Assembly: GCA_001657315.1 (NCBI GenBank)
Contig: LYSV01000003.1
Location: forward strand, 41,311 to 105,310
DNA from: Flammeovirgaceae bacterium BBD 1991-12
GTDB taxonomy: Bacteria > Bacteroidota > Bacteroidia > Cytophagales > Cyclobacteriaceae
DNA length: 64,000 nucleotides
Direction of reading: 5' to 3'
Positions within the stretch are counted from its first letter, which is position 1. Each line of letters starts with the position of its first letter. This document shows, one piece after another, positions 9,632-19,559 of the stretch. The notes beneath the pieces were generated by a model. That model was not told where the DNA came from. It made no database searches and saw only the letters and a program-made list of their open reading frames with translations. The position numbers were made by a program, and so were the translations under genes.

Positions 9632-11989
9632 TCATTCTTCTCTCAGTGTATCCACCGGATCAGCTATTGCAGCTTTAAAGGAAAGATACCCGACAGTGAG
9701 CCATGCAATGATCACGGAAGTCAAACCTGAGATCAGAAATACTGCGAAGCCGATCTCGATCCGGTATTCAAAGTTTTGCAGCCAGTGATGAATGAAATAC
9801 CACGCCAGTGGCACTGCTACCACCACGGATATCGCCACCAACTGTGTATAATTGCGGTTTAGCAGCAGGACAATATCTGATATAGCAGCTCCCATTACCT
9901 TGCGAATGCCTATTTCTCTTCTGCGCTGTGTAGTGGTAAATGCGGCGAGACCAAATAACCCGAGGCAGGAGATGAAAACTGCAATGGAGGTAAAAAAGGT
10001 GATGGTCTTTCCCAGAGTTTTTTCCTTGTCCATAAGTTTTTCGAAGCTCTGATCCAGAAAAGTATAGGAAACGGGCTCATCCGGAGAAAAGGAGTTCCAT
10101 TGCTGTTCAATGAACGAAAGGAAATCAGTAATACCGGCTTCATCCACCTTCACCGACAGACGGTACCCTTCCTGATCATACTTCAGCACCACCGGGCCGG
10201 GCTTGTCATAATACGATTGATAGCTAAAGTCCTCCACCATACCTACCACAGTGGCACCATTCTTTAAAACTGCACCTACGGGATCCTGCAGAAGCATTTC
10301 CCGGGCGGCTGATTCATTTAATATAACAGCAGAAGAATCGGACGCTATCTCATCGGAAAAATTCCTGCCATCGATCAGCCTTAGCCCCATTGTAGGTAAG
10401 TATTCATGGTCCACCACAAAGGTCTGGAAGGAGACTGCCTCGTCCATCCGGTCACTTTGAAAGGTATAGATCCATACGGAATTGCCGGCAGGAAGCCGCT
10501 TATTGAAGCTGGCGGAAATTACCTCCGACCGGGATAATACACTTTGCTTAAAGGCTTCCCTGTTTTTGCCCAGCAATTTGGCATTCAGAATAGTGAGTAC
10601 ATTGTTACGGTCCAGTCCGATATCTACGTTCCTCAGGTGCCGAAGCTGTTGATAGACCAGCAATGAGCAGGTAATAAGGGCAATAGACATGGTAAACTGC
10701 ACAATCACCAGGATATTTCTGAAGCCTGATGAGCGCTGCCCCCCACCAAAACTCTTTTTAAGTACTTCTGCCGGCCTGAACTGGCTTAGATAAAAAGCCG
10801 GATAAATGCCGGCCAGTATACCAATAGCCAATGAACCAGCGATATAGGTCACGATCTGATGGCCACTGTTGAAGATGCCATTGACGAGTTGCTCGTTGGT
10901 AAAATTCTCAAAGAGGATCAAAAACAGCTCGGCCAGTCCCACACCCAGCACCATTGCCAGAGAACTCATGACCACAGATTCGGTCAGATACTGCAGGACA
11001 AGGTTTTCCCTTGCGGTTCCCATCACCTTTCTGATCCCGACTTCCTTAGCCCTTCGTGAGGACTGCGCGGTACTGAGATTGATAAAATTGATAGCAGCAA
11101 TAACCACCAACAGCAGTGAAATGACCAGAAATACCCATACATTGGCTCTGTTCCCTCCGGGCTGGAATTCAAAACGCATGTCCGGATCAAGATGTATATC
11201 GCCCAGCGCTACTACATGCAGACCGAACTGGTCCAGTTCCTTCCATTCATCATAGGGGATATCTGTTTTGAATGTAGGATACACCCACTGCTCTGTGATA
11301 TGCTCCAGCCGGTCCTCCAGTTGCTGTAGGGTAGCCCCTTCCCTCAGTTTTACATAACTATGTATGAAGGCACTTGTCCAGTTTGTGCTGTTGCTCAACT
11401 CCATAGGAAACCACAGCGTGGCAGGTATGTGGGTTGGATCACCTTTTTCTGCCACTACGCCTGTTATAAGATAAGGCACTTTATCCGCACCGGCCAGCAG
11501 GCTCATACCAAGTACATCGGTGCGCCCGAAGTATTTTTCTGCCAATGATTCAGTAAGCACTACTGAATGCGGATCATCCAAGGCAGTACCGGGATCACCG
11601 GCTATAAATTCGTAGGAAAAAAGCTGAAACCAGGCAGAGTCTGCATGGAACGGCGTTTCTTCAAATTCCCTGCCGTTGGCCTCTACAGGTACAGGCTTAC
11701 CGGCATCCAGCCGTGTGGCCAGCTCTACCTCGGGAGCGTGCTGATACAGCGTGGTATTCAGTATCTCCGGCCCACTGGCAAATGCCCCGGAGTTATAGAA
11801 TGAAACAGAAATCCTGTAAATGCGCTCATGATCAGTAAAGTGGGTATCATAGCTCAGCTCCTGCCAGACCCACGAGCCCATGACGAAGCTACCGGCCAGG
11901 CCCAGTGCAAGGCCGAGTACATTGATCAAAGAATAGCTAAGCCTTCTTTTGATATTTCTTATGGCAATTATGAAGTAATTGGATAGCAT
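9632..11989 (-). CDS. ABC transporter permease P4, two-core FtsX/MacB type
   Basis: A 785-residue permease when begun at the ATG at 11987-11989, which gives MLSNYFIIAIRN and lines up with the N-termini of its paralogues. The open frame extends four codons further, to a TTG at 12001, which is a less likely start. Signatures are KEVGIRKVMGT and REIGIRKVMGA, and the tail is DPVDTLREE. It is the first gene downstream of the palindrome cluster at 12078-12113 and of a TGGCAT box at 12014-12019. It therefore probably opens a second transcription unit running P4-P3-P2-P1. Confidence 0.9.
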   Translation of the reverse strand: MLSNYFIIAIRNIKRRLSYSLINVLGLALGLAGSFVMGSWVWQELSYDTHFTDHERIYRISVSFYNSGAFASGPEILNTTLYQHAPEVELATRLDAGKPVPVEANGREFEETPFHADSAWFQLFSYEFIAGDPGTALDDPHSVVLTESLAEKYFGRTDVLGMSLLAGADKVPYLITGVVAEKGDPTHIPATLWFPMELSNSTNWTSAFIHSYVKLREGATLQQLEDRLEHITEQWVYPTFKTDIPYDEWKELDQFGLHVVALGDIHLDPDMRFEFQPGGNRANVWVFLVISLLLVVIAAINFINLSTAQSSRRAKEVGIRKVMGTARENLVLQYLTESVVMSSLAMVLGVGLAELFLILFENFTNEQLVNGIFNSGHQIVTYIAGSLAIGILAGIYPAFYLSQFRPAEVLKKSFGGGQRSSGFRNILVIVQFTMSIALITCSLLVYQQLRHLRNVDIGLDRNNVLTILNAKLLGKNREAFKQSVLSRSEVISASFNKRLPAGNSVWIYTFQSDRMDEAVSFQTFVVDHEYLPTMGLRLIDGRNFSDEIASDSSAVILNESAAREMLLQDPVGAVLKNGATVVGMVEDFSYQSYYDKPGPVVLKYDQEGYRLSVKVDEAGITDFLSFIEQQWNSFSPDEPVSYTFLDQSFEKLMDKEKTLGKTITFFTSIAVFISCLGLFGLAAFTTTQRRREIGIRKVMGAAISDIVLLLNRNYTQLVAISVVVAVPLAWYFIHHWLQNFEYRIEIGFAVFLISGLTSVIIAWLTVGYLSFKAAIADPVDTLREE

Positions 11990-12003
11990 AGTACCTGACA
12001 AGA

Positions 12004-12019
12004 ATTAAAAATAATGCCA
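12004..12019 (-). promoter_or_regulatory. Weak sigma-54-like element before P4
   Basis: On the minus strand TGGCAT-N5-TTAAT is found. The -24 half equals that of the P9 and ATPase candidates, but the -12 half lacks the GC or GG. It is listed because of its position about 85 bases downstream of the palindrome centred at 12104; on its own it would not be convincing. If used, its transcript would start very close to the ATG at 11989. Confidence 0.25.
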
Positions 12020-12077
12020 AAATAATAAAATGCTCATTATCAGTTATTTACAAATAATACTTATACGGAAATGGAAC

Positions 12078-12113
12078 AATTTCGATACAATTATATGTAT
12101 CGAAATTGATACA
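12078..12113. promoter_or_regulatory. GATACA/TGTATC palindrome cluster between P5 and P4
   Basis: Three half-sites stand 12 bases apart: GATACA at 12084-12089, TGTATC at 12096-12101 and GATACA at 12108-12113. The right pair forms TGTATC-N6-GATACA, the same element as at 24498 and 26348. The left pair forms a perfect 12-base inverted repeat (12078-12089 with 12096-12107) around a 6-base spacer. The spacing fits a dimeric regulator bound side by side. The site lies in the 132-base spacer upstream of P4. Confidence 0.65.
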
Positions 12114-12121
12114 TATATTCT

Positions 12122-14518
12122 TTATTCATTTCTCAAACTATCCACCGGATTTGCTGTAGCCGCCCTCATTGATTTGTATCCTACTGTTATTACAGCTATT
12201 AAAAGTGTAGCTAGTAGCCCTGCTATAAAGAACAGAGGACCCAGCTCTATCTTATATTGAAAGTTTTGCAGCCACTGCCCCATAACATACCAGGTTACCG
12301 GCACCGCAAGGAGAAAGGCCAGTCCTATTAATTTAAAAAAGGAGATGGAAAACATTGACACTATGCTTGAAACTGTAGCTCCCAGAACCTTTCTTATGCC
12401 AATTTCCTTTACCTTTTGATTGATCATAAAAGAGGCCAACCCGAAGAGCCCCAGGCAACCGATCAGGATGGCTATACCAGAAAAGAAGGTAAAAATTGCA
12501 CTCATTTTCTGCTCATCTTCATAAAACTCAGCCAGTTGCTCATCTACAAACTTATGTTCATAGTCAAATTCGGGGTAAAGCGACTTCCATATTTTTCTTA
12601 TTTCGGCGTTTGTCTCTTCAAAATGGGCCATGTCCACTTTTATAGTTGCCTTACGATAGGACTCCAAATGGTTGAAGATCATAATGGTCATGAGATCATC
12701 GTGTAGCGAAACGGAATGAAAGTCTTTTACCACACCTACTACAGGTACATGCTTGCCCCAGACCTTTACCTGTTTCCCTACCGCCTCCTCATAGGATCCA
12801 TCATGACCGACATATTTGAGTAGCCTTTCATTAACTACCACTTCCTTAAGTGTATCTGATTCTCTCAGACCCCTGCCTGCCAGTATCTCCATCTGATAAA
12901 TATCCAGATAGTTCTCATCACCAAATTTCATGGCTGCATAGTAATCTTCCGGATTCTCTTCAATGGAGAAATTAGATACACTGACGGAGCCCGATGACGG
13001 ATTACTATATAGCAGACTCACCTGCTGCACGCCGGCCAGCCGGTTTAATTCATTTTTCAGGGTTTTCTTTTTCTGAGGGTCTTCTTCCGGAATACGAACA
13101 TTGATCAAAGCGTCCGTTCTGAAACCCAAGTCGACATTTTTGATGTATTCCAATTGACCGAGCGTGATAATGGTACCGATTATGAAGACCTGCGAGATGA
13201 AAAACTGAAATACTACCAGCCCTTTTCTCAACGAAAGCCCTCCGCTATGTCTGGAGGTTATCTTACTTTTTAAAGCCAATGCAGGCTTAAATCCTGAAAG
13301 GACAACTGCCGGGTAGAAACCGGCCAGTATGGTAATGAGTAAAGTCCCCCCAAGCAGGGACATTATAAACTGGCCATTCGTAAAGTCAATATCCAGATAT
13401 ATCTCTAAAAACGGGTTGAGGTAAATAATACCCAGCTCGGCCAAACCCAAAGCTACTATTACCGAAAGTAATATAATACCAAAAGACTCTGTCATGAACT
13501 GAAATACCAGTTGCCTTCTGGTGCCTCCCAACACTTTTCGAATACCCACTTCACGAGATCTTTTGACCGCGACAGCTGTAGACAAATTAACAAAGTTAAT
13601 GCATGCCGTAAGCAGTAGAAAGATCCCGATCAGCACCATCACAAGGATCTGATTTTTACTTATAGAACCGTAAGTATATCCGCTCCAATGCTCATTATAA
13701 TGCAGGTCGCTCATGGGCTGAAGATGATAAGTGCTTTCGTCATCATCGTCTTCACCAAAGTGTTTGATAACGAACTGGGCCAGACGTTCCGTATATCGGT
13801 CTGGATTGTCATTTTCAGCCATTAAAAGATAACACTGATCATCACTGCTTACACTATTCCATTTACCTTCACCCCGTTTTTCTTCAAGAGTAGCAAGGGA
13901 TATGAACATCTTAAAAGGCATGTCCGTATTTGGCGGAGGGTCACCTACCACGCCGGTGATCTGCAGATCGGTTTGCTTGTTAAAAACGACCGTTTTGCCA
14001 AGGGCAGCGCCATCCGGAAAGAATTTATCAGCCAATGATCGCGACAGTACCACACTATTGGGTTTCCTCAAGGCCATTTCCCTGCTTCCTTCAAGCCAGT
14101 CGATCGTAAACACCTCAAAATATTCAGGCCCGGTGTAAACAATCCTGTCATCATTCAACTCAAAATACGTAGGAGCATCGGATCCAGGATTAATGGTAAA
14201 GAGCATTTCACCATAATGACCACTGGTAAATACCACCTTTTCAAATTCCGGAAAGTCTTCACGCAAGGCATCCGGCAATGGTACCGGCACCCCCGGCGTA
14301 TAATCCATTTCTCCCCCCTGTCCCCGGGATGAGTTTACCAGTCGATAGATACGGTCTTTATTCTCCTGAAAGTCATCATAGCTGACTAAATATTGGGCAA
14401 GTAAAAAAAGAACAAGACTACAGGTTATGCCCAGGGACAGACCAAACACATTGATGATGGTATGTATCCTGTTTCTAAAAAGTGCCCTGAGGGTGGTTTT
14501 AAAATAGTTGCTTATCAT
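12122..14518 (-). CDS. ABC transporter permease P5, two-core FtsX/MacB type
   Basis: A complete 798-residue permease with signatures REVGIRKVLGG and KEIGIRKVLGA and the tail NPVDSLRNE. With P7, P8 and P9 it forms a second subgroup: the first periplasmic domain begins with a 'PxVPYPL'-like segment, here DYTPGVPVPLPDAL, and the first membrane segment is of the LGLSLGITCSLVLF kind. The stop codon is followed within 10 bases by the palindrome cluster before P4, so it is likely the last gene of the P9-to-P5 unit. The gap to P6 is 49 bases. Confidence 0.9.
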   Translation of the reverse strand: MISNYFKTTLRALFRNRIHTIINVFGLSLGITCSLVLFLLAQYLVSYDDFQENKDRIYRLVNSSRGQGGEMDYTPGVPVPLPDALREDFPEFEKVVFTSGHYGEMLFTINPGSDAPTYFELNDDRIVYTGPEYFEVFTIDWLEGSREMALRKPNSVVLSRSLADKFFPDGAALGKTVVFNKQTDLQITGVVGDPPPNTDMPFKMFISLATLEEKRGEGKWNSVSSDDQCYLLMAENDNPDRYTERLAQFVIKHFGEDDDDESTYHLQPMSDLHYNEHWSGYTYGSISKNQILVMVLIGIFLLLTACINFVNLSTAVAVKRSREVGIRKVLGGTRRQLVFQFMTESFGIILLSVIVALGLAELGIIYLNPFLEIYLDIDFTNGQFIMSLLGGTLLITILAGFYPAVVLSGFKPALALKSKITSRHSGGLSLRKGLVVFQFFISQVFIIGTIITLGQLEYIKNVDLGFRTDALINVRIPEEDPQKKKTLKNELNRLAGVQQVSLLYSNPSSGSVSVSNFSIEENPEDYYAAMKFGDENYLDIYQMEILAGRGLRESDTLKEVVVNERLLKYVGHDGSYEEAVGKQVKVWGKHVPVVGVVKDFHSVSLHDDLMTIMIFNHLESYRKATIKVDMAHFEETNAEIRKIWKSLYPEFDYEHKFVDEQLAEFYEDEQKMSAIFTFFSGIAILIGCLGLFGLASFMINQKVKEIGIRKVLGATVSSIVSMFSISFFKLIGLAFLLAVPVTWYVMGQWLQNFQYKIELGPLFFIAGLLATLLIAVITVGYKSMRAATANPVDSLRNE

Positions 14519-14567
14519 TTTTAGTTCAGTTTTTCTATGTTATCGGATGTGGTAATACAGAAGTGAG

Positions 14568-16982
14568 CTATTCGTCCCTTAATGTTTTCACCGGATTCAT
14601 GGATGCTGCCTTTAGCGCCTGGAAGCTTATGGTGACTAATGACATCAGTAATGCACCGGCAAGCGTGAAAATGAAGATCATGAGATCCAGTTCCGTGCGA
14701 TATTCGAAACCCTGCAACCATGTAACAGCCAGATACCAGACCAGGGGCACCGCAAGGGCATTGGCAATAAGTATCATCAGAACATACTCGGTGGAAAGTA
14801 GTCTCAAAATACTCAGAATACCCGCGCCCAATACTTTTCTTATGCCTACTTCCTTGGTACGCTGCTGAATGGTGTAGGCAGAGATCCCAAAAAGTCCGAG
14901 ACAGGAGATGAATATGGACAGTGCGGAAAAGGCGCTGAATATCTTCACCTTTTGCACTTCACTTTTGTAAAACCGGTCAAGTTCCTCGTCTACGAAATAG
15001 TATTCAAAGGGCTTTTCCTGATTAAATGCCTTCCATTTTGATCGAAGCATTTCCACATTTTCCTTAAGGTTACCACCGGAAAATTTCACAGACAGAAAAT
15101 CGCTGTAGTAAGGATGCTTGTTGATATAGATGACCAGAGGCTCCACCCTGTTGTAGAGGGAAGCAAAATGGAAGTCCTCCACTACACCGATCACGCGACC
15201 TGACCTCTTTACCTCTTCTCCGGTGTAAATGGTGATCCCGAATTCCTTATCGATCGGCTCCTGCCAGTTCAGCTTCTTTACAGCCGCCTTATTCAGTATG
15301 ACAGCCTCAGTCTGGTCGGTAATGATGTCTTCAGAGAAATCCCGCCCTTCCATGAGCCGGATGTCATAGGTGGAAAGAAAGTCCTCATCCACACCCAGTG
15401 TTTTCATGGTGTAGTCCGCATTTTCCTCGGTGCCTTCCGGTACGGTCTGGAACCCATAAAAATTGGCACTCCCCATCATCGCCGATGACAGCGCCACACT
15501 GGCTACTCCTGATTCCTTTGCGATCTCTTCCTTAAGCACCTGATAGTTTTCCTGTGCTATACGGTCTGCCATTTTTACCGCTACAATATTTTCCTGATCA
15601 AACCCCAGATCCTTATTCCTCAAAAAATGTGTTTGTTCCAATACTACCATAGTTCCGGCAATCAATACGCTGGAAATGAAGAACTGGAATACCACCATGC
15701 TTCTGCGCAGTCCGAAACCTTTCGCCTGCCTGTCAGAGGTGGACGTCATCGTCTTCAGGGGTTTATGACCGGACAGGTAAAATGCCGGATACAGCCCCGA
15801 AAGTACGCTGATGATCACAAAAGCAAGGAACGTCCAGGTCAACCCTGTCCACGTGGTAACAAAAGCCAGCGAGATCTCCTGCTCTATAATATCCTGAAAA
15901 AAGTACCGCATGACTAGCTCCGCCAGACCAAAAGAAAGTGCAAAAGCAAGAAAAGTAGTGATGACGGACTCTCCCAGAAACTGGAAGATAAGCTGCTGCC
16001 TGTATGCACCCAGTGCCTTGCGCATACCTACTTCCTTCGCTCTTTGCATGGATCTGGCAGTGGTAAGGTTCACAAAGTTGACACAGGCGATCAGCAGAAT
16101 GAACAGCGCTATGATAATGAAGAGCTTTACGTACAGAAAACTGGAATTGGGTTTCCATTCATTTTCGAGGTCGGAGTGCAAATGTACGTCCGTAACAGGC
16201 TGCAGGATGAACTCACGCCGCTCCTCCTGTACATAGTCAGGCAGATGAGGCTGAGTCAGGGTATTGATCTGTTCGTTAAGTATTTCGTGGGAGCTGCCGT
16301 CGTTGGACTGAGCGTAGATATACATGGGCGGGTGGTGCCAGTTGTTGTACCACGGCATTAGCCTTTCCAACGAGCTGAAGGAGGCCAGCATATCGAAAGC
16401 AAAATGGGTATTTTGAGGCAGGTCTTCCATCACTCCGGTTACGGTGAACACCTGCTGGCGTCTTTCATCTTCATAATAGAACTGCCGGCCCAGAATACCG
16501 ATGGAGCCAAAGTGTCGCATGGCAGCACTTTTGGTAAGGACAACGGAAAACGGAGCATCCAGCGCCTGGGACAGGTCGCCATTGACCGACCGGAAGGTGA
16601 ATACCCTGAAAAATGTAGAATCAGCAAAACAAAAGCCGGTCTCCTTGATCTTGTTTTGCCTGTCAGCACTGCCCACCATAGGATAGGGATACATTCTTAC
16701 CGTATTCACAATACCAGCCAGAGACCCTTTGAGAACCGGCGCCAGCGGAGCATGATTTTTGGCTGAATTGACCCGCTGGCCGTCATCTTCCCAGTTGACT
16801 CCTACACGATAGACCGACTCCCTGTGTTCATGGAAATTATCATAGCTCAACTCCATGTTCACATAGCTCAAAATGATCAGGACACAAGCCAGCCCGGTAG
16901 CCATACCTATGATATTGATCAGTGAGAAGACCTTGTTTTTCACAAGATACCTCAGCGCGGTTTTTAAATAGTTGTTCAACAT
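14568..16982 (-). CDS. ABC transporter permease P6, two-core FtsX/MacB type
   Basis: A complete 804-residue permease with signatures KEVGMRKALGA and KEVGIRKVLGA and the tail NPVKTLRDE. By its first periplasmic segment (AKNHAPLAPVL) it belongs with P2, P3 and P4, yet it lies between P5 and P7 of the other subgroup. The array is therefore not a simple run of ever-closer neighbours. The 102-base spacer on its upstream side contains a 15-base sequence also present before P7. The ATG at 16980-16982 gives MLNNYLKTALRY. Confidence 0.9.
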   Translation of the reverse strand: MLNNYLKTALRYLVKNKVFSLINIIGMATGLACVLIILSYVNMELSYDNFHEHRESVYRVGVNWEDDGQRVNSAKNHAPLAPVLKGSLAGIVNTVRMYPYPMVGSADRQNKIKETGFCFADSTFFRVFTFRSVNGDLSQALDAPFSVVLTKSAAMRHFGSIGILGRQFYYEDERRQQVFTVTGVMEDLPQNTHFAFDMLASFSSLERLMPWYNNWHHPPMYIYAQSNDGSSHEILNEQINTLTQPHLPDYVQEERREFILQPVTDVHLHSDLENEWKPNSSFLYVKLFIIIALFILLIACVNFVNLTTARSMQRAKEVGMRKALGAYRQQLIFQFLGESVITTFLAFALSFGLAELVMRYFFQDIIEQEISLAFVTTWTGLTWTFLAFVIISVLSGLYPAFYLSGHKPLKTMTSTSDRQAKGFGLRRSMVVFQFFISSVLIAGTMVVLEQTHFLRNKDLGFDQENIVAVKMADRIAQENYQVLKEEIAKESGVASVALSSAMMGSANFYGFQTVPEGTEENADYTMKTLGVDEDFLSTYDIRLMEGRDFSEDIITDQTEAVILNKAAVKKLNWQEPIDKEFGITIYTGEEVKRSGRVIGVVEDFHFASLYNRVEPLVIYINKHPYYSDFLSVKFSGGNLKENVEMLRSKWKAFNQEKPFEYYFVDEELDRFYKSEVQKVKIFSAFSALSIFISCLGLFGISAYTIQQRTKEVGIRKVLGAGILSILRLLSTEYVLMILIANALAVPLVWYLAVTWLQGFEYRTELDLMIFIFTLAGALLMSLVTISFQALKAASMNPVKTLRDE

Positions 16983-17050
16983 GGTTTTATCGCTGTTATA
17001 AGTTCAATATTCAATATTCAAAGTTCAGGTTCACTGAATGATACCCCACT

Positions 17051-17065
17051 CTATGCCCCATGCTC
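17051..17065. repeat. 15-base repeat CTATGCCCCATGCTC, copy 1
   Basis: The sequence CTATGCCCCATGCTC occurs here in the P7-P6 spacer and identically at 19545-19559 in the P8-P7 spacer. Related pieces (CTATGCGC, CTATGCCC) surround both copies. It looks like a dispersed Bacteroidota spacer repeat; no role is evident. Confidence 0.6.
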
Positions 17066-17084
17066 TATGCCCTTCGCACTCCGC

Positions 17085-19481
17085 TCATTCATCTCTCAGC
17101 ACCTCCACCGGGTTCACAAAGGCTGCTTTTACTGATCTGTACCCTATGGTGATCATCACTATGACCACTGTTGCTGTAAGTGCCATTAGAAAAGATACGG
17201 GGGTGAGATTAATTCTATAGGCAAAATCTGTTAACCACCCATCCATAAGGAACCATGCGACAGGACTTGCAATTAAAAAAGCTACTACTGTGAGGACGAG
17301 AAATTCTCGGGAAAGAAAATATACCAGCTGTGCAAGGGTGGCTCCCAGCACCTTCCGAATGCCTACCTCCTTGTTTTTCTGAAAAACCACAAAAGATATC
17401 AGGCCAAACAGACCCAGGCAGCCAATCACCACAGAAATACCCGCAAACAAGTGCATCAGGATCAGCGCACGCTCTTCTTCATCGTAGAGTTTCGCAATAT
17501 GCTCATCAAGGAAACTATATTCAAATATGTGCTCCGGGTAGGTCTGACTCCACAGCTCTTCGATGAATGCAATGGTCTCTGGAATATTGTGGGATGATAT
17601 TCTGATACCTGCTTCGTAGAACAACGCGGGCTCATTCAAAATGGCCATAGGCTTGATCTTCTCGCGTAGTGCCTGCATATGGAAATCTTCCACCACTCCG
17701 ATGATGGAGGCCTCGACCTCTATATCCAGCTCTACACGTTGCTCAATGGCTTCTGCAGGATCAGTAAATCCCATCAGTCGGGTGGCGGTTTCATTCACGA
17801 TTATTTCCCTCTCCGTGGTCAGGTTGTCATTTTCATTCATCCAGCGCCCTGCTATCATTTTTAGTCCAAAAGTCTCGAGATAGTCCTTATCCGCTGTTTT
17901 GAGAATGATGGTGTTTTTTATGCTGCTATCGTCGCTGCTCATACGAAAAGAGGTGCCGATGTTATTGTCCGATATGGGCACACCAAGTCCAAAGGACACT
18001 TTTTGGATATTCTTATGCAGGAGGAGCTGTTCTTTTAACCTCACCATGGTGGACGAATCCCTGTTGAAAAGATGTGCGGTGACAATGGCATCCTTTTCAA
18101 AACCAAGGGGCTTTGAATGGAAATAGCTGAGTTGGTCGGAAATAACGATGATCCCGATGATGAGGATCTGTGTGATAACGAACTGAAAAATAACCAATCC
18201 GCGTCTAAGCGAGACACTGCTTCCCGAAGGGCCGGTAACCCTGGATTTCAGCACGCGAACAGGCTCATATCGCGTGAGCACAAGAGCGGGATAAAAACCG
18301 GAAACCACAGTAACCATGATCAAAACAGCAGGAAGCAGCATCATATGTCCGGCATCATCCAGTAGATGGAGCGCAACTTCCTTTTCAAAGAATTCATTGT
18401 AGAAGGGCAACAGCCATTCGACCAATCCGAGGGAAAGAATACCTGCCAGAAGTACTGTCAAAGACGTTTCTCCCATAAATTGCAGGATGAGTTGCTTTCT
18501 GCCTGCCCCCAGGGTTTTACGAATGCCTACCTCTTTCGCTTTCCTTACTGCCAGTGCCGTACTTAAATTGACATAATTGATACAGGCTATCACCAAAATA
18601 AACAGCCCTATGCTTGTGATCACGATGAGGTACGCTTCATCTACCGTTTTAAAACCTGCACGGACGTACTTGCTGTCAAAATGTACATCATGTAAAGGTT
18701 GCAGGTAAAATTGTTCCCTTGAAGCTTCATCCTCTTCCTTGTGCTTTTTTATCAGGGACGTTATACGATCTTCAACAACGAATAGGTCATAGGCACCCGG
18801 CAAACGCACATAGCAGTAACCGGACATAGTCACGCCCCAGTCATCATGCCTGAAGCTCCCGGTAAAATCACTATTAAATGAAGGGAAAGAAACCAACATG
18901 GTAAAATCGAAATGAGAATTGGATGGAGGGTCTTCCAGTATTCCGGCCACCTCAAGCTCCAGCGAACTGCCCAGTGTGAAAGATTTCCCCACTGCCGGAC
19001 CTTCCCTAAAATAGGTGTCTGCAAAACTTTGAGTTACGAAAGCCATATTGGGCTGGTTCAGGGCAACAGCAGGGTTTCCTGATCTTATTTTGAAATTAAA
19101 AACTGAAAAAAAAGAAGAATCTGCAAAAACTATATCTTCACCATAAAACCTTTCTCCGTCGATTTCTACCTGCTCGTGCTGTGAAAAATGAAACCCGGTG
19201 GCGGCAGACAGCTCAGATATTTCTGATCTCAGCGCCGCTGCCAGCGGATATGGAACATTAGGCCTGAAGCGAAGGCCCGACAGGTCAGATTCGTGCCGCA
19301 CCACCCTGTAGATCTGCTCACTATCACTATGGAACCTGTCAAAGCTCAGATCATGCCATATAGTTAAAAAAAGAATGATGGCAATGGTCAGCCCAAGGGT
19401 CAGACCCAGAACATTGATCAGAGCATACACACTGTTCCTTCGGACGCTTCTTATTGCAGTCTTAAAATAGTTTCTTATCAT
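17085..19481 (-). CDS. ABC transporter permease P7, two-core FtsX/MacB type
   Basis: A complete 798-residue permease with signatures KEVGIRKTLGA and KEVGIRKVLGA and the tail NPVEVLRDE. The first periplasmic domain starts with RFRPNVPYPLAAAL, which places it with P5, P8 and P9. The start ATG at 19479-19481 gives MIRNYFKTAIRS. The gap to P8 is 76 bases and contains the CTATGCCCCATGCTC repeat directly before the stop of P8. No damaged motif was seen. Confidence 0.9.
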   Translation of the reverse strand: MIRNYFKTAIRSVRRNSVYALINVLGLTLGLTIAIILFLTIWHDLSFDRFHSDSEQIYRVVRHESDLSGLRFRPNVPYPLAAALRSEISELSAATGFHFSQHEQVEIDGERFYGEDIVFADSSFFSVFNFKIRSGNPAVALNQPNMAFVTQSFADTYFREGPAVGKSFTLGSSLELEVAGILEDPPSNSHFDFTMLVSFPSFNSDFTGSFRHDDWGVTMSGYCYVRLPGAYDLFVVEDRITSLIKKHKEEDEASREQFYLQPLHDVHFDSKYVRAGFKTVDEAYLIVITSIGLFILVIACINYVNLSTALAVRKAKEVGIRKTLGAGRKQLILQFMGETSLTVLLAGILSLGLVEWLLPFYNEFFEKEVALHLLDDAGHMMLLPAVLIMVTVVSGFYPALVLTRYEPVRVLKSRVTGPSGSSVSLRRGLVIFQFVITQILIIGIIVISDQLSYFHSKPLGFEKDAIVTAHLFNRDSSTMVRLKEQLLLHKNIQKVSFGLGVPISDNNIGTSFRMSSDDSSIKNTIILKTADKDYLETFGLKMIAGRWMNENDNLTTEREIIVNETATRLMGFTDPAEAIEQRVELDIEVEASIIGVVEDFHMQALREKIKPMAILNEPALFYEAGIRISSHNIPETIAFIEELWSQTYPEHIFEYSFLDEHIAKLYDEEERALILMHLFAGISVVIGCLGLFGLISFVVFQKNKEVGIRKVLGATLAQLVYFLSREFLVLTVVAFLIASPVAWFLMDGWLTDFAYRINLTPVSFLMALTATVVIVMITIGYRSVKAAFVNPVEVLRDE

Positions 19482-19544
19482 TCCTGACAGTTTTTTTATT
19501 CATGTACAATGCACACTGTCACTCTATGCGCTATGCGCTTTACC

Positions 19545-19559
19545 CTATGCCCCATGCTC
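19545..19559. repeat. 15-base repeat CTATGCCCCATGCTC, copy 2
   Basis: Identical to 17051-17065. Its last two bases overlap the stop codon of P8 on the minus strand. Confidence 0.6.
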